A stretch of 64,000 nt of DNA. Source: Providencia rettgeri (GTDB lineage: Bacteria; Pseudomonadota; Gammaproteobacteria; Enterobacterales; Enterobacteriaceae). Of the stretch, positions 1 through 9,711 are shown piece after piece (within the stretch, counting starts at the first letter, position 1; every line of letters starts with the position of its first letter). The translations under genes and the position numbers were made by a program. Under the pieces are notes generated by a model. It saw nothing but the letters and a program-made list of their open reading frames with translations. It was not told the origin of the DNA and ran no database searches. The DNA lies in assembly GCF_013702265.1 (NCBI RefSeq), contig NZ_CP059348.1:2728001-2792000 (forward strand). The letters run 5' to 3'.

Positions 1-303
1 AAATAATTTCAAAAAATGGGATCAAAGTTTCTTAATCGATCCCATTGATCCTTGTGAGCACTACCTAATAGTATACACAAAACAGGCATATCTACGGCAT
101 GATTACGTGGAATTTATTCATTCACATTGGTACTTATCATGTAGCCAATGGTTTTTTCCAAATAAACGATGATTTTCCAAATAACTAAAGTGTAGCTAAA
201 TAAAACGGTTCTTTGGGAACTCAAAATGCGATTAATACATAGTCACAGGCAGCTCGATAGGCTAACATAAAATTCTCTATAGAAACACAGCACACAAACA
301 CTT
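1..303. other. intergenic region upstream of nadB
   Basis: AT-rich DNA before nadB. No convincing ORF on either strand. It presumably holds the nadB promoter, but I could not pick out a clear -35/-10 pair or operator. In E. coli rpoE lies divergently on this side of nadB; nothing of it is visible within the window. Confidence 0.5.
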
Positions 304-1905
304 ATGAACGCATCCACACAGCATGACACTGATATTTTAATCATTGGAAGTGGTGTCGCAGGATTATCAGCCGCACTCCGGCTCGCGCCCTTTCATCAAG
401 TTACTATTCTCAGCAAAAGCACCCTCAATGAAGGTGCATCTTATTATGCTCAAGGCGGAATAGCCGCCGTTTTCGATGATACAGATAGCATTGAGTCCCA
501 TGTAAATGACACGCTTGTAGCTGGTGCAGGGATCTGTGAAAAGAGCGCCGTCGAGTTTATCGCATCAAACGCCAAACATTGTGTTCAGTGGCTCATTGAC
601 CAAGGCGTCTTATTTGATACTGAAGTCAACGAAACAGGGGAAACTCAGTATCACCTCACCCGAGAAGGCGGGCATAGCCATCGCCGCATTCTGCATCACG
701 CGGATGCCACCGGAAAAGAGGTTGAAACCACCCTGGTTAATCTTGCTTTCGAACACCCGAATATCCAGATCAAAGAACGCTACAATGCGGTTGATCTGAT
801 CCTCGAAGACAAAACCCAACAGAACGCCCGCTCCCGCATTGTCGGTGCCTATGTTTGGAATCGCCAAAAAGAACAAGTCGAGACTATTCGAGCAAAAACT
901 ATCGTCTTAGCCACGGGTGGCGCTGCGAAAGTTTATCAATATACCACTAACCCCGATATCTCATCCGGTGATGGTATTGCCATGGCATGGCGGGCAGGTT
1001 GTCGTGTAGCGAACTTGGAATTTAACCAGTTTCATCCAACCTGTTTATTCCACCCGCAAGCACGTAATTTCTTACTCACTGAAGCTTTACGTGGTGAAGG
1101 CGCTTACTTAAAACGCCCTGATGGCAGCCGCTTTATGCCAGATTATGACGAGCGCTGTGAATTAGCACCGCGGGATATTGTTGCCAGAGCTATCGACCAT
1201 GAAATGAAACGCCTCGGGGCGGACTGCATGTATCTCGACATCAGCCACAAATCCCCAGACTTTATTAAGAACCACTTCCCCACCATTTATGCCAAGTTGC
1301 TCACCTTAGGTTTAGATTTAACCCAAGAGCCGATCCCGATAGTTCCCGCAGCCCACTATACCTGCGGCGGCGTCGTTGTTGACCCAACCGGCATGACAGA
1401 TATACCGAATCTGTATGCTATTGGTGAAGTGAGTTATACCGGGCTACATGGTGCCAATCGTATGGCGTCTAACTCATTACTTGAATGCCTAGTTTATGGA
1501 TGGGCTGCCGCAGAAAATATTATCAAAACGATCGACGAGATCCCTGCGATTTCTGCACTCCCTGAATGGGATGAAAGCCGAGTTCATAATTCTGATGAAC
1601 AGGTTGTAATTCAGCATAACTGGCATGAATTGCGCCTATTTATGTGGGATTACATGGGGATAGTAAGAACCACAAAACGACTTGAACGCGCTTTGCGTCG
1701 TATTCATTTACTTCAACAAGAAATTAATGACTATTATGCTAATTTCCGCATCTCCAACAACTTACTGGAACTGCGCAACTTAGTCCAAGTTGCAGAGTTA
1801 ATGGTGCGTTGCGCCTTAGAACGTAAAGAGAGTCGCGGTTTACACTATACCTTAGACTACCCTGAGCTTTTACCCGATTCTGGTCCAACCGTTTTAACCC
1901 GCTAA
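304..1905 (+). CDS. nadB: L-aspartate oxidase NadB
   Basis: Flavoprotein that oxidises L-aspartate to iminoaspartate, the first step of de novo NAD synthesis; NadA then condenses the product with dihydroxyacetone phosphate. Seen: 533 aa, the usual family length; N-terminal FAD-binding Rossmann motif [16 protein letters not shown] (about residues 12-28); the [11 protein letters not shown] segment; a [13 protein letters not shown]-like catalytic loop ([14 protein letters not shown], about residue 118); and the [17 protein letters not shown] motif near residue 385 typical of fumarate reductase/aspartate oxidase flavoproteins. The C-terminal helical domain is complete. Cytosolic. It is followed by trmN6 on the opposite strand, as in E. 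coli, where nadB and yfiC are also neighbours. No oddities. Confidence 0.97.
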   Translation: MNASTQHDTDILIIGSGVAGLSAALRLAPFHQVTILSKSTLNEGASYYAQGGIAAVFDDTDSIESHVNDTLVAGAGICEKSAVEFIASNAKHCVQWLIDQGVLFDTEVNETGETQYHLTREGGHSHRRILHHADATGKEVETTLVNLAFEHPNIQIKERYNAVDLILEDKTQQNARSRIVGAYVWNRQKEQVETIRAKTIVLATGGAAKVYQYTTNPDISSGDGIAMAWRAGCRVANLEFNQFHPTCLFHPQARNFLLTEALRGEGAYLKRPDGSRFMPDYDERCELAPRDIVARAIDHEMKRLGADCMYLDISHKSPDFIKNHFPTIYAKLLTLGLDLTQEPIPIVPAAHYTCGGVVVDPTGMTDIPNLYAIGEVSYTGLHGANRMASNSLLECLVYGWAAAENIIKTIDEIPAISALPEWDESRVHNSDEQVVIQHNWHELRLFMWDYMGIVRTTKRLERALRRIHLLQQEINDYYANFRISNNLLELRNLVQVAELMVRCALERKESRGLHYTLDYPELLPDSGPTVLTR

Positions 1906-1944
1906 TATTCACCGCCTATCTGTGCATTAGCAGCAGATAGGCTT

Positions 1945-2679
1945 TTAATACTTAAGATAAAATGGCCGGATCAACGAAATAAACTCATCCGTATAGCTAT
2001 CATCTGGTTGTTTCAACGTTAAAGACGAAATAACCGGCTCCGTCATCTTAATCGTCAACCCTAATAGCATCCGATGATATGGCGTATATGATTTATCCTG
2101 AACTTGCACGCGGTAAGCTAAATTCCAACCACTCGCCATTGCCATCGCTTCGACTTTCTCTCCCACTTCATAGGGCAATACCAAACAAAAAATACCATTT
2201 GGTGCCAAACATTGTTTAGCGCTATCTAATAATACTTGGTGAGTAAGTGTTCCGGTATAGCGCGCTTGATCGCGTTTTTCATCTCGACACGCCACCGCAG
2301 GTTCAAAATAAGGGGGGTTACTCACGATTAAATCATATTGATGGTTAGGCTGTTCGCTAAACGTAATAATGTCCTGATGGAACACTCGCAGCCGTTCAGA
2401 CCATGGTGATTCATCAAAATTTTCCTGCGCTTGTAACGCTGCGGCGTCATCAAGTTCAACCGCATCAACCTGCACTTGCTCACTACGCTGAGCCAGCATT
2501 AAGGCAATTAATCCGCTCCCACTGCCTATGTCCAACGCGTATTTTGTCGCATTAAGAGGCGCCCACGCACCGAGTAATACCCCGTCAGTACCGACCTTCA
2601 TCGCGCAACGATCATGGGCAACAAAAAATTGCTTGAAGGTAAACCCGCCTTTTCGATAACGCTTTTTTTGTTCGCTCAT
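1945..2679 (-). CDS. trmN6: tRNA1(Val) (adenine(37)-N6)-methyltransferase TrmN6
   Basis: SAM-dependent methyltransferase that makes m6A37 in tRNA1-Val (E. coli YfiC). Seen: 244 aa; a Rossmann SAM motif (ALDIGSGSGLIALMLA, about residues 48-63) and the N6-adenine signature NPPYFEP (about residue 125). The N-terminal segment KGGFTFKQFFVAHDRCAMKVGTDG is typical of this family. It converges on nadB with about 40 bp between the stop codons. In E. coli srmB is next on the far side; here three inserted genes (IclR, hutG, gltS) separate trmN6 from srmB. Confidence 0.93.
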   Translation of the reverse strand: MSEQKKRYRKGGFTFKQFFVAHDRCAMKVGTDGVLLGAWAPLNATKYALDIGSGSGLIALMLAQRSEQVQVDAVELDDAAALQAQENFDESPWSERLRVFHQDIITFSEQPNHQYDLIVSNPPYFEPAVACRDEKRDQARYTGTLTHQVLLDSAKQCLAPNGIFCLVLPYEVGEKVEAMAMASGWNLAYRVQVQDKSYTPYHRMLLGLTIKMTEPVISSLTLKQPDDSYTDEFISLIRPFYLKY

Positions 2680-2838
2680 ACTGCCACTCTGGTTTAAATA
2701 GGATTTGCGTGAATATTCTCAATTTCAACCCACAAATCTGCAAATTTAATCTATTTTCAATAATATTATTCTCATGTATTGAGAATATCATTTGTTAGTG
2801 ATTTTTTTTACTGCTAAGTTCGAGAAAAAGGAGATGCC

Positions 2839-3570
2839 ATGAACAGTATTAATAGAACACTAGATATCTTATCGTTTGTCACGACTTGCGCGTCTCCAAT
2901 CACACCGCAAACCATCTCCAAAGAGTTAGATATTCCTCTCTCAACGGTTTATCGGCTTTTAACTATTCTCATAAACTGGGAATTTGTGACTTACTCTAAG
3001 CAATATGGCACTTATACCGTTGGTGCGCAGAGTATCAAAACTCAAGAAAAATACTATCACCACAGTTTGCTAATGACCTCGTCAAAATCAGAGTTGCACG
3101 CACTGGCCAAAAAGACCCAAGAGACTGCGGCAATTATTACCGCCAACCTACGGGAAACTATCTGTGTCGATAAAATTGATAGTGAACAAGCCGTACGCTG
3201 CTCTTTTATTGTTGGGCATGGTAATACCGTGATCCGCGGCGCTAGCGCAAAAACCCTTTTAGCCTACCGTGATGAACAGTATCAAGAATTGGTCTTCGAA
3301 ACTCACGCCAAGCAGCTACACAACGATAACTATTTACAGAAATTAAAACAGGATCTGATTCAAATCCGCCAACAAGGCTATGGCATTTCTGTTGGTGAAA
3401 TTGACGTTGGTGTTTTTGGCGCATCGGCACCTGTTTTTAAAGGCAACGATATTTTAGCTGTCGTCTCTGTCATGGCACCCGAATTTCGTGCCGTCAACCG
3501 CGTCGATGAGCTGATTAAAGCAACATGCCAAACGGCCCAAAATATAACAAAACTGATTAACTTGGAGTAA
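2839..3570 (+). CDS. IclR-family transcriptional regulator, likely of the adjacent hutG
   Basis: 243 aa. An N-terminal winged helix-turn-helix (about residues 5-65, with ISKELDIPLSTVYRLLTIL as the recognition segment) is followed by an IclR-type effector domain (about residues 75-240). The start is supported by AGGAG six bases upstream. The stop lies only 2 bp before the hutG start, so the two form one transcriptional unit. Inference: it controls hutG and perhaps gltS in response to a histidine- or glutamate-related ligand. The family usually senses small carboxylates or aromatics, and the ligand cannot be read from sequence. The more common regulator of hut genes is HutC (GntR), so this pairing is not the textbook one. 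Confidence 0.85.
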   Translation: MNSINRTLDILSFVTTCASPITPQTISKELDIPLSTVYRLLTILINWEFVTYSKQYGTYTVGAQSIKTQEKYYHHSLLMTSSKSELHALAKKTQETAAIITANLRETICVDKIDSEQAVRCSFIVGHGNTVIRGASAKTLLAYRDEQYQELVFETHAKQLHNDNYLQKLKQDLIQIRQQGYGISVGEIDVGVFGASAPVFKGNDILAVVSVMAPEFRAVNRVDELIKATCQTAQNITKLINLE

Positions 3571-3572
3571 CT

Positions 3573-4490
3573 ATGACACAACCTTTTCAATGGCAGGGTC
3601 GTACTGATGGTGAAACACAGGAACATTTACGCATTCACCAAGTCATCAACCAACGCTCACCTGCAGAGTTTGCCATTATCGGCTTCGCTTCAGACGAAGG
3701 TGTTCGCCGCAATAAAGGCCGCCAAGGTGCTAAAGCTGGCCCTGATGCCATTCGTCGTCAACTTGCTGGGCTACCTATCCACCAGCCATTGGCTATCCGT
3801 GATGCAGGAACGGTAAGTTGTGACGATGGTGACCTAGAAACAGCTCAGCGTCGCCTATCCGATGAAATAATCTCAGTGTTAGAACTGCGTCAAAAACCCA
3901 TTGTTTTAGGCGGTGGGCACGAAGTCGGCTTTGCGAGCTTTCAAGGCGTTTTCGATTTCGTTCAAAAACATCAGCCAGAAAAGACCATTGGGATTATCAA
4001 TTTTGATGCGCACTTTGATTTACGTGAAGCCCCAGAAGCCACATCCGGTACACCATTTTTACAATCCTCACAACTGTGTGCAAAACATCAGCGTCCTTTT
4101 AACTACCTGTGTTTAGGCATTGCGGATCATGGCAACACCAAGGTGTTATTCGATACAGCGGATCGCTTAGGCTGCCACTATATTCGCGATAAAGCCTTAA
4201 CCACAAGCTCATTACCGCAAGCAATTGAAAAAATTAAACAATTTATAAATTCTGTGGATTACCTGTATGTCACTGTGGATTTGGATGTGTTCTCTGCGGG
4301 TATCGCACCGGGAGTCAGTGCACCAGCCGCTCGAGGTATTTCTACTGAAACATTTGATGAATTATTTAGTGTCATCAAATCCAGCGGCAAGATTGCGCTG
4401 TTTGATATCGCTGAGTGCAACCCTGAATTTGATATTGATAACCACACATCAAAACTAGCCGCTTATTTGGTTTACCAATATTTATTCTAA
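3573..4490 (+). CDS. hutG: formimidoylglutamase HutG (arginase/ureohydrolase family)
   Basis: Hydrolyses N-formimidoyl-L-glutamate to glutamate and formamide, the last step of histidine degradation. Seen: 305 aa; the binuclear Mn site motifs of ureohydrolases, GGGHEVGFAS (about residue 112), NFDAHFDLRE (about residue 140) and TVDLDVFSAGIAPGVSAPAA (about residue 230). The HEVGF form and length fit HutG better than agmatinase (SpeB) or arginase. It is translationally close to the upstream IclR gene (2 bp gap). hutH, hutU and hutI are not present in the window, so here it stands apart from the rest of the pathway. Other possibility: another guanidino- or formimino-acid hydrolase of the family. 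Confidence 0.85.
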   Translation: MTQPFQWQGRTDGETQEHLRIHQVINQRSPAEFAIIGFASDEGVRRNKGRQGAKAGPDAIRRQLAGLPIHQPLAIRDAGTVSCDDGDLETAQRRLSDEIISVLELRQKPIVLGGGHEVGFASFQGVFDFVQKHQPEKTIGIINFDAHFDLREAPEATSGTPFLQSSQLCAKHQRPFNYLCLGIADHGNTKVLFDTADRLGCHYIRDKALTTSSLPQAIEKIKQFINSVDYLYVTVDLDVFSAGIAPGVSAPAARGISTETFDELFSVIKSSGKIALFDIAECNPEFDIDNHTSKLAAYLVYQYLF

Positions 4491-4651
4491 AAACAACAAA
4501 CACAATAAAACGACTGATAAACAACTTTACCTTGTCTTTCAAAATATAAATAAAAGCTTAGTCAACTAAGCAACTAGTTAAAAATAAACAGCATCGTGAC
4601 CCTAACGCTGTAGCACGAAAAACAATTTTATCGTGTCTTTAACAAGACATT

Positions 4652-4775
4652 TATACCCTTGGATTTCGAGTTACAGCTAGGCGGTGAACGAAGGTAGCCC
4701 TAGGAGCATACATAAGTATGTAACTAGGGGACCTGAGAGAAACCAACAACGCTGTAGCTTGAAAGGCATGGTATA
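4652..4775. repeat. ERIC element (enterobacterial repetitive intergenic consensus)
   Basis: About 124 bp with TATACCC at one end and GGTATA at the other, and the characteristic central part CATAAGTATGTAACTAGGGG next to GGTGAACGAAGGTAGCC and CAACGCTGTAGCTTGAA. Length and arrangement fit a full ERIC (about 127 bp). It fills most of the 300-bp hutG-gltS gap and ends 16 bp before the gltS start codon, so the transcribed hairpin would sit in the gltS 5' UTR. Confidence 0.78.
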
Positions 4776-4790
4776 AATAAAGGGAAAAAT

Positions 4791-5996
4791 ATGACATTCC
4801 AAATCGACACACTCACCACCCTCTTCCTGACAGTAGTTTGCCTACTAATGGGTGTTCACCTCAAGAAGCGCATTGAATGGCTGCAACGTTTTTGTATCCC
4901 TTCACCGGTTATTGGTGGATTTTTAGTCAGTTTGCTTATCTGGGGATTAAAGTCTTTCGATTTAGCTGAGATTACGTTCGATACCAGCTTGCAATCATTC
5001 TTAATGGTGGCGTTCTTTACAACTGTTGGTATTGATGGCAGCTTCCGCGTATTAAAAAGCGGCGGACGCTTATTGATTACTTACCTGTTAATTTGCTGGA
5101 CATTGGTTATTTTCCAAGACACCTTTGGTGCCGGTTTGGCGCATTTGTTAGGTATCGACCCAGTTATCGGGATCATGGCTGGCGGTGTTTCCTTAACAGG
5201 TGGACACGGTGGTGCGGCTGCCTTTGGTGGTATGGCTGAAGGTCTTGGCGTACAGTCTGCAACCGTAGCAGCGATTGCGGCTGCAACGTTTGGTCTGATT
5301 TCAGGAAGCCTATTAGGTGGCCCTATCGCAAGCTACTTAATTAAAAAACACAAAGTCACTATTCAAGCTGAAGATAATGTTGAAAGCATGAAAGTTGAAG
5401 AGAAACTGGCAGGTAAAATTGACTCTATAGACGCCCATGCATTCTTAAAAATGTTAGCGCTGATTTTAGGTGTAATGGTCGTCGGTCAATTTGCGTCTGC
5501 GCAATTCACTAAAGCCACAGGATTCTCTTTACCAAGCTATGTAGGCGCCATGATTATCGCGATTATTGTGCGCAACATTAACGACCAAGTTGAAATTGTT
5601 CGTATTAACCAAAAATCCATCAACTTAATTTCTGATGTTTCACTGGGCTTGTTCTTAACCATGGCGATGATGTCGCTTAAGATTTGGGAACTGAAAGTTA
5701 TCGCGCTGCCATTATTCATCATCTTACTGGCGCAAACTATTGCCATCATCCTGTTCGTTGTTTTCGTTGTCTTCAGACTGTTAGGCAAAAACTACGATGC
5801 CGCAGTAATGTGTTCAGGCATGATGGGACATGGTTTAGGTGCAACGCCGAACGCAATGGCAAACATGTCATCGGTCTGTGAGCGCTACAAACAAGTTTCT
5901 ATGAAAGCATTTATGATTGTGCCACTAAGCGGAGCTGTACTTATCGACCTCGTGGGAATTCCTTACCACACTTGGTTAATTAACATGCTCAGCTAA
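4791..5996 (+). CDS. gltS: sodium/glutamate symporter GltS
   Basis: Inner-membrane Na+-dependent glutamate carrier. Seen: 401 aa, almost entirely hydrophobic with about 10-12 membrane segments in two inverted halves; the glycine-rich re-entrant loop signature GGVSLTGGHGGAAAFGGMAEG (about residues 128-148) and its second-half counterpart MGHGLGATPNAMANMSS (about residue 346) are typical of GltS. The start follows AAGGGA. The position after hutG, which releases glutamate, suggests a glutamate/histidine utilisation cluster, but the ERIC in the gap means joint transcription is uncertain. A hairpin with a 10-bp stem follows the stop codon. Confidence 0.94.
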   Translation: MTFQIDTLTTLFLTVVCLLMGVHLKKRIEWLQRFCIPSPVIGGFLVSLLIWGLKSFDLAEITFDTSLQSFLMVAFFTTVGIDGSFRVLKSGGRLLITYLLICWTLVIFQDTFGAGLAHLLGIDPVIGIMAGGVSLTGGHGGAAAFGGMAEGLGVQSATVAAIAAATFGLISGSLLGGPIASYLIKKHKVTIQAEDNVESMKVEEKLAGKIDSIDAHAFLKMLALILGVMVVGQFASAQFTKATGFSLPSYVGAMIIAIIVRNINDQVEIVRINQKSINLISDVSLGLFLTMAMMSLKIWELKVIALPLFIILLAQTIAIILFVVFVVFRLLGKNYDAAVMCSGMMGHGLGATPNAMANMSSVCERYKQVSMKAFMIVPLSGAVLIDLVGIPYHTWLINMLS

Positions 5997-6007
5997 TTCC
6001 ACTTCAT

Positions 6008-6045
6008 CCCTCTTACCAACTATACGACAGAGTTTGGTAAGAGGG
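6008..6045 (+). terminator. hairpin after gltS
   Basis: Inverted repeat CCCTCTTACCAA ... TTGGTAAGAGGG, 12 bp per arm with a 14-nt loop, 11 bp after the gltS stop. There is no long T tract, so it may be a weak terminator or an mRNA-stabilising hairpin. Confidence 0.5.
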
Positions 6046-6178
6046 AGCATTATCAGTAATGCCGCTTCCTTATATACCCCCCGCCAACAAAAACAGGTAA
6101 ACTCTGCACAAAGCTGATTTTTGTGGTGAACAATTTTGCTAACCTGTTTATAATCAGCGCCCCAAATAGAGGTATATC

Positions 6179-7534
6179 ATGACTGCATCCACTTTTTCTG
6201 AACTTGAGCTTGATGAAAGCCTGATCACCGCGCTGACCAATAAAGGTTACGAGCGCCCGACGGCGATCCAAGAAGCTGCCATCCCTCCTGCAATGGATGG
6301 ACGCGACGTTTTAGGTTCAGCCCCAACCGGAACAGGTAAAACTGCGGCATTCTTATTGCCAGCCATTCAACATTTACTTGATTTCCCAAGAAAAAAATCA
6401 GGTCCGCCTCGCGTTCTGATTTTAACACCAACTCGCGAACTCGCTATGCAAGTCGCTGATCAAGCTAAAGAGTTGTGTGCACATAATCATTTAGACGTTG
6501 CCACCATTACAGGCGGCGTTGCGTATATGAACCACGCTGAAGTTTTCAGCGAAAACCAAGATATCGTCGTCGCAACCACTGGGCGTTTGCTGCAATACAT
6601 TAAAGAAGAAAACTTCGATTGCCGCGCTGTGGAAATTCTGATCCTCGATGAAGCTGACCGTATGCTGGACATGGGCTTTGCGCACGATATCGAAACGATC
6701 GCAGGCGAAACCCGCTGGCGTAAGCAAACTATGTTGTTCTCCGCTACCCTTGAAGGTGAAGCGATTCGTGATTTTGCTGAGCGCTTGCTTGAAGATCCTA
6801 TCGAAATTGAAGCAGATCCTTCGCGCCGTGAACGCAAGAAAATCCAACAATTCTACTATCGCGCTGACACGTTAGAACATAAAACTGCTTTACTGTGCCA
6901 CCTTATCAAGCAAGAAGATGTCACCAAATCGATTGTCTTCGTGCGTAAGCGTGAACGCGTTCGTGAAGTTGTTCAATGGCTGCGTGAGGCTGGTATTGAA
7001 CCTTGCTATATCGAAGGCGAAATGGTGCAAGCGAAGCGTAACGAAGCCGTTCGCCGCTTAGTGACTGGGCAAGTGAAAGTCCTCGTTGCGACAGACGTTG
7101 CTTCCCGTGGATTAGATATTGAAAACGTCAGTCATGTTTTTAACTTCGACTTACCGCGCACTGCAGATGTCTATTTGCACCGTATCGGCCGTACTGGTCG
7201 TGCTGGGCGCAAAGGTACTGCTCTTTCTTTAGTTGAAGCACACGATTTCCCTCTACTGGGTAAAATCACTCGCTACATCGAAGATCCGATTAAGATGCGC
7301 GTGGTAGATTCATTACGCCCAACAACCAAAGCGCCTTCTGAAGCGATGCTGAATAAGCCAAAACCATCTAAGAAAGTGCTGGCTAAGCGTAAAGAGAAGA
7401 AAAAAGAAGAGCAAAGCAAGAAAAAAGAAAAAGTACGCCATCGCGATAAGAAAAATATCGGTAAACGTCGCACTCCAGCTATATCATCTACAACTGCGCC
7501 ATCTGCAACTGCAGATAGCAATAAAACCAAGTAA
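6179..7534 (+). CDS. srmB: ATP-dependent RNA helicase SrmB (DEAD-box)
   Basis: DEAD-box helicase acting early in 50S ribosomal subunit assembly. Seen: 451 aa; Q motif region GYERPTAIQEAAIP (about residue 22), Walker A SAPTGTGKTAAFLLP (about 47-60), PTRELAMQ, DEADRMLDMGF (about 155), SATLEG, and the helicase C-terminal motifs VFVRKRERVREV, VATDVASRGLDIENV and HRIGRTGRAGRKGTA. A lysine-rich basic tail (about residues 390-435) fits RNA binding. Cytosolic. The order srmB then grcA then ung is conserved from E. coli, apart from the inserted lipase gene. A strong terminator follows. Confidence 0.95.
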   Translation: MTASTFSELELDESLITALTNKGYERPTAIQEAAIPPAMDGRDVLGSAPTGTGKTAAFLLPAIQHLLDFPRKKSGPPRVLILTPTRELAMQVADQAKELCAHNHLDVATITGGVAYMNHAEVFSENQDIVVATTGRLLQYIKEENFDCRAVEILILDEADRMLDMGFAHDIETIAGETRWRKQTMLFSATLEGEAIRDFAERLLEDPIEIEADPSRRERKKIQQFYYRADTLEHKTALLCHLIKQEDVTKSIVFVRKRERVREVVQWLREAGIEPCYIEGEMVQAKRNEAVRRLVTGQVKVLVATDVASRGLDIENVSHVFNFDLPRTADVYLHRIGRTGRAGRKGTALSLVEAHDFPLLGKITRYIEDPIKMRVVDSLRPTTKAPSEAMLNKPKPSKKVLAKRKEKKKEEQSKKKEKVRHRDKKNIGKRRTPAISSTTAPSATADSNKTK

Positions 7535-7557
7535 AACTCAATCGAGTGATACTGACA

Positions 7558-7583
7558 AAAGCGGGCTTCGGCCCGTTTTTCAT
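7558..7583 (+). terminator. rho-independent terminator after srmB
   Basis: Stem CGGGC with a TTCG tetraloop and GCCCG, followed by TTTTT. It ends only a few bases before the stop codon of the convergent lipase gene and has an A tract on the left, so it could serve both strands. Confidence 0.85.
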
Positions 7584-7586
7584 TTA

Positions 7587-9041
7587 TTAACTTAAGTTCA
7601 TTAGCTTATAGACCCTCTCCCTCATAGCCCGGCTTTCATTAGTTAACGATTCTGCTTTTATCATATGATTATCTAAAATATCTCGGCAGTTATAACCCTG
7701 ATTGTTTTCCATTCGCCAATCTGCACCATTCGATAATAATAATTCAGCGACATCTAAAGAGTGACTATTTAAAGCATCATGCAACGGAGTATTTCCCAAA
7801 TTATCTCTCACGTTGACTATTAAACCATTACTCAGCAAAATTTCTGATTGAGCCACTCTCCCACTTTGAGCCGCTAAATGTAAAACAGTTTTTTGCTGAG
7901 CCAACTGCATTTTTTTAATTCCCTGCCCATATGGTGACTCCAATAATACTTTTATAAATTGGCTATTACCTGTACGAACAGATTGCATAGCGAGTTTATC
8001 AATATCGCAGTGCTTATTTTTCATTGAAAGTAATGCTTTAAATTCACTGATGTTTTCTTTCTTAATTGAATTTTTACAACTTTCTTGCCAATTAAAACTT
8101 TGTTTCTGCTCTACGTTAGGAAATTCACTCAACATAGAATCCGCTGTTTTATCAAATTCACCTGTAATCGCATTCCAATTATTCCATGGTTTATGTTTGC
8201 ACATCATCCTAATAATCTTAACCATTGAATGTGCAATAAAGCTCCTGGCCATCAAACGGTGTGGTAACCAGTCTTTCCAAGAATTATGTTCGCTGTAAGC
8301 CATTTTGATACGGTTTCCCAACGCAGAAGGGATTGGTAACGTGTTTTGAAGTGCATCAAGCCAATCATATTGAACAGTATAAAAGCGTATCAAACCTTCA
8401 TCTGCTTGTTGCTTAGCAATGTTATAATCCATTCCAATTTTATGTACTGTGTTTTGAGCAAGCCCTGAAGGACTAAATGAAATACAAGGTGATTGACTCG
8501 CCAATGCCGCTATTGATGCAAGACCTCCCCCTAGAGAGTGCCCTGTACAGATAATATTGCCTTTCACGGCTCGATATAGAATATTAGTTAACCCCACAGC
8601 CTGAAAGAATTGAGGTTCGTAATACCCTAGCCCTTGCCGAATATTGGCATAAAAATCGACAATATCATTCGTCCCCGCAAAGCAAATAATATACAGACCA
8701 TTAAAACAACAAATATTTGATTGAAAACCTGTAAATTCATTATTTAAAAGTTCTGCATCTATGCCTAATTCATTAATTTTTGACGGGCTAAGTTTTTCTA
8801 CTCCTTGAATATCACGCCAATTACGATGATAGGCACCTTGTGATAGTAACGCTAAAAGATAATCTTTATTCTGTGCATCTCTTCCTAAAAACTCCTCTCT
8901 TGTGACATTCTTAGGCCATTTATCTCTAAAACTGCATAATGAATCTAAAAATGTATTTTGTTGATATAAATTTAAACCTTCTTCAACAAAAGAAAGTTCG
9001 TCCTTACTTACTGTCTGCTGTATTGCTGTATTGAATGGCAT
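7587..9041 (-). CDS. lipase (class 3-like alpha/beta hydrolase) with C-terminal ankyrin repeats
   Basis: 484 aa, not a standard neighbour of srmB and grcA. Residues about 60-260 form a lipase class 3-like domain: a conserved ICFAGTNDIVDFYANI segment and the nucleophile elbow GHSLGGG (about residue 167, Ser in G-x-S-x-G), with Asp and His candidates downstream (DWLD; SEHNSW). Residues about 385-470 are ankyrin repeats (KTVLHLAAQSG, GNTPLHDALNS, DVAELLLSNGADW). No signal peptide or membrane segment is visible, so it is either cytosolic or secreted by a dedicated machine. Phospholipase plus ankyrin repeats suggests a toxin-like or effector protein; no immunity gene or type VI marker lies beside it. 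That role is inference. Confidence 0.8.
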   Translation of the reverse strand: MPFNTAIQQTVSKDELSFVEEGLNLYQQNTFLDSLCSFRDKWPKNVTREEFLGRDAQNKDYLLALLSQGAYHRNWRDIQGVEKLSPSKINELGIDAELLNNEFTGFQSNICCFNGLYIICFAGTNDIVDFYANIRQGLGYYEPQFFQAVGLTNILYRAVKGNIICTGHSLGGGLASIAALASQSPCISFSPSGLAQNTVHKIGMDYNIAKQQADEGLIRFYTVQYDWLDALQNTLPIPSALGNRIKMAYSEHNSWKDWLPHRLMARSFIAHSMVKIIRMMCKHKPWNNWNAITGEFDKTADSMLSEFPNVEQKQSFNWQESCKNSIKKENISEFKALLSMKNKHCDIDKLAMQSVRTGNSQFIKVLLESPYGQGIKKMQLAQQKTVLHLAAQSGRVAQSEILLSNGLIVNVRDNLGNTPLHDALNSHSLDVAELLLSNGADWRMENNQGYNCRDILDNHMIKAESLTNESRAMRERVYKLMNLS

Positions 9042-9132
9042 AAATTCTCCCTAACAAATGCTGTATGCTGGAAGAATATTGAAATATAAATAACCAAGGG
9101 AGGAAATAATCAACTTTGTTAGAGGTAAATAA

Positions 9133-9158
9133 AAAAGCCATTGAGAACAATGGCTTTT
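9133..9158. terminator. bidirectional terminator between lipase and grcA
   Basis: AAAAGCCATTG ... CAATGGCTTTT hairpin in the gap downstream of grcA (minus strand); T/A tracts on both sides allow use on either strand. Confidence 0.75.
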
Positions 9159-9201
9159 AGAATTTATTAAGATAAGAGATCTATTGACCCCTTAATGTTT
9201 A

Positions 9202-9585
9202 TTACAGGCTTTCAGTGAAAGTACGAGTAATAACGTCACGCTGCTGTTCAGGCGTTAATGAATTAAAACGCACTGCATAACCAGAAACACGGATAGTTAA
9301 TTGAGGATATTTTTCTGGGTTTTTTACTGCATCTTCTAATGTTTCACGGCTTAATACGTTAACATTTAAGTGCTGACCACCTTCTACACGAACAGTTGGT
9401 TTCATTTCGAGAGGAACTTCACGGCTCTCAAAAGCACCCAGCTCATCTTTAGGAACAACCTGGCCTTCGCTATAATCTGCTTTTGCACACACGCAACGAG
9501 CTTCATTTGTCTCGCTATCGATTAACCAGAAAGAGTTCAGCAGTGCTGCATTGTCACTTTTAGTAATTTGAATACCAGTAATCAT
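9202..9585 (-). CDS. grcA: autonomous glycyl radical cofactor GrcA (YfiD)
   Basis: Small spare-part protein that restores activity to oxygen-damaged pyruvate formate-lyase by supplying the glycyl radical segment. Seen: 127 aa from the ATG at 9585, which has GGAGG five bases upstream; a longer GTG start at 9597 would overlap this ribosome binding site and is rejected. The C-terminal radical motif [21 protein letters not shown] is complete, with the glycine in RVSGYAVR. Expected to be induced anaerobically; two FNR-type boxes lie upstream (9712-9725 and 9764-9777). Confidence 0.95.
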   Translation of the reverse strand: MITGIQITKSDNAALLNSFWLIDSETNEARCVCAKADYSEGQVVPKDELGAFESREVPLEMKPTVRVEGGQHLNVNVLSRETLEDAVKNPEKYPQLTIRVSGYAVRFNSLTPEQQRDVITRTFTESL

Positions 9586-9711
9586 CTCGACCTCCACGTT
9601 CGAATCAGATTTTGATCAATCTTTGCTAACTGTTTTTAATCGCTGTTGATTGGATAATTGGTCTAACCAACCTGTTTATCTAATATATACCAGCTAGAAC
9701 CCCTACATTCT

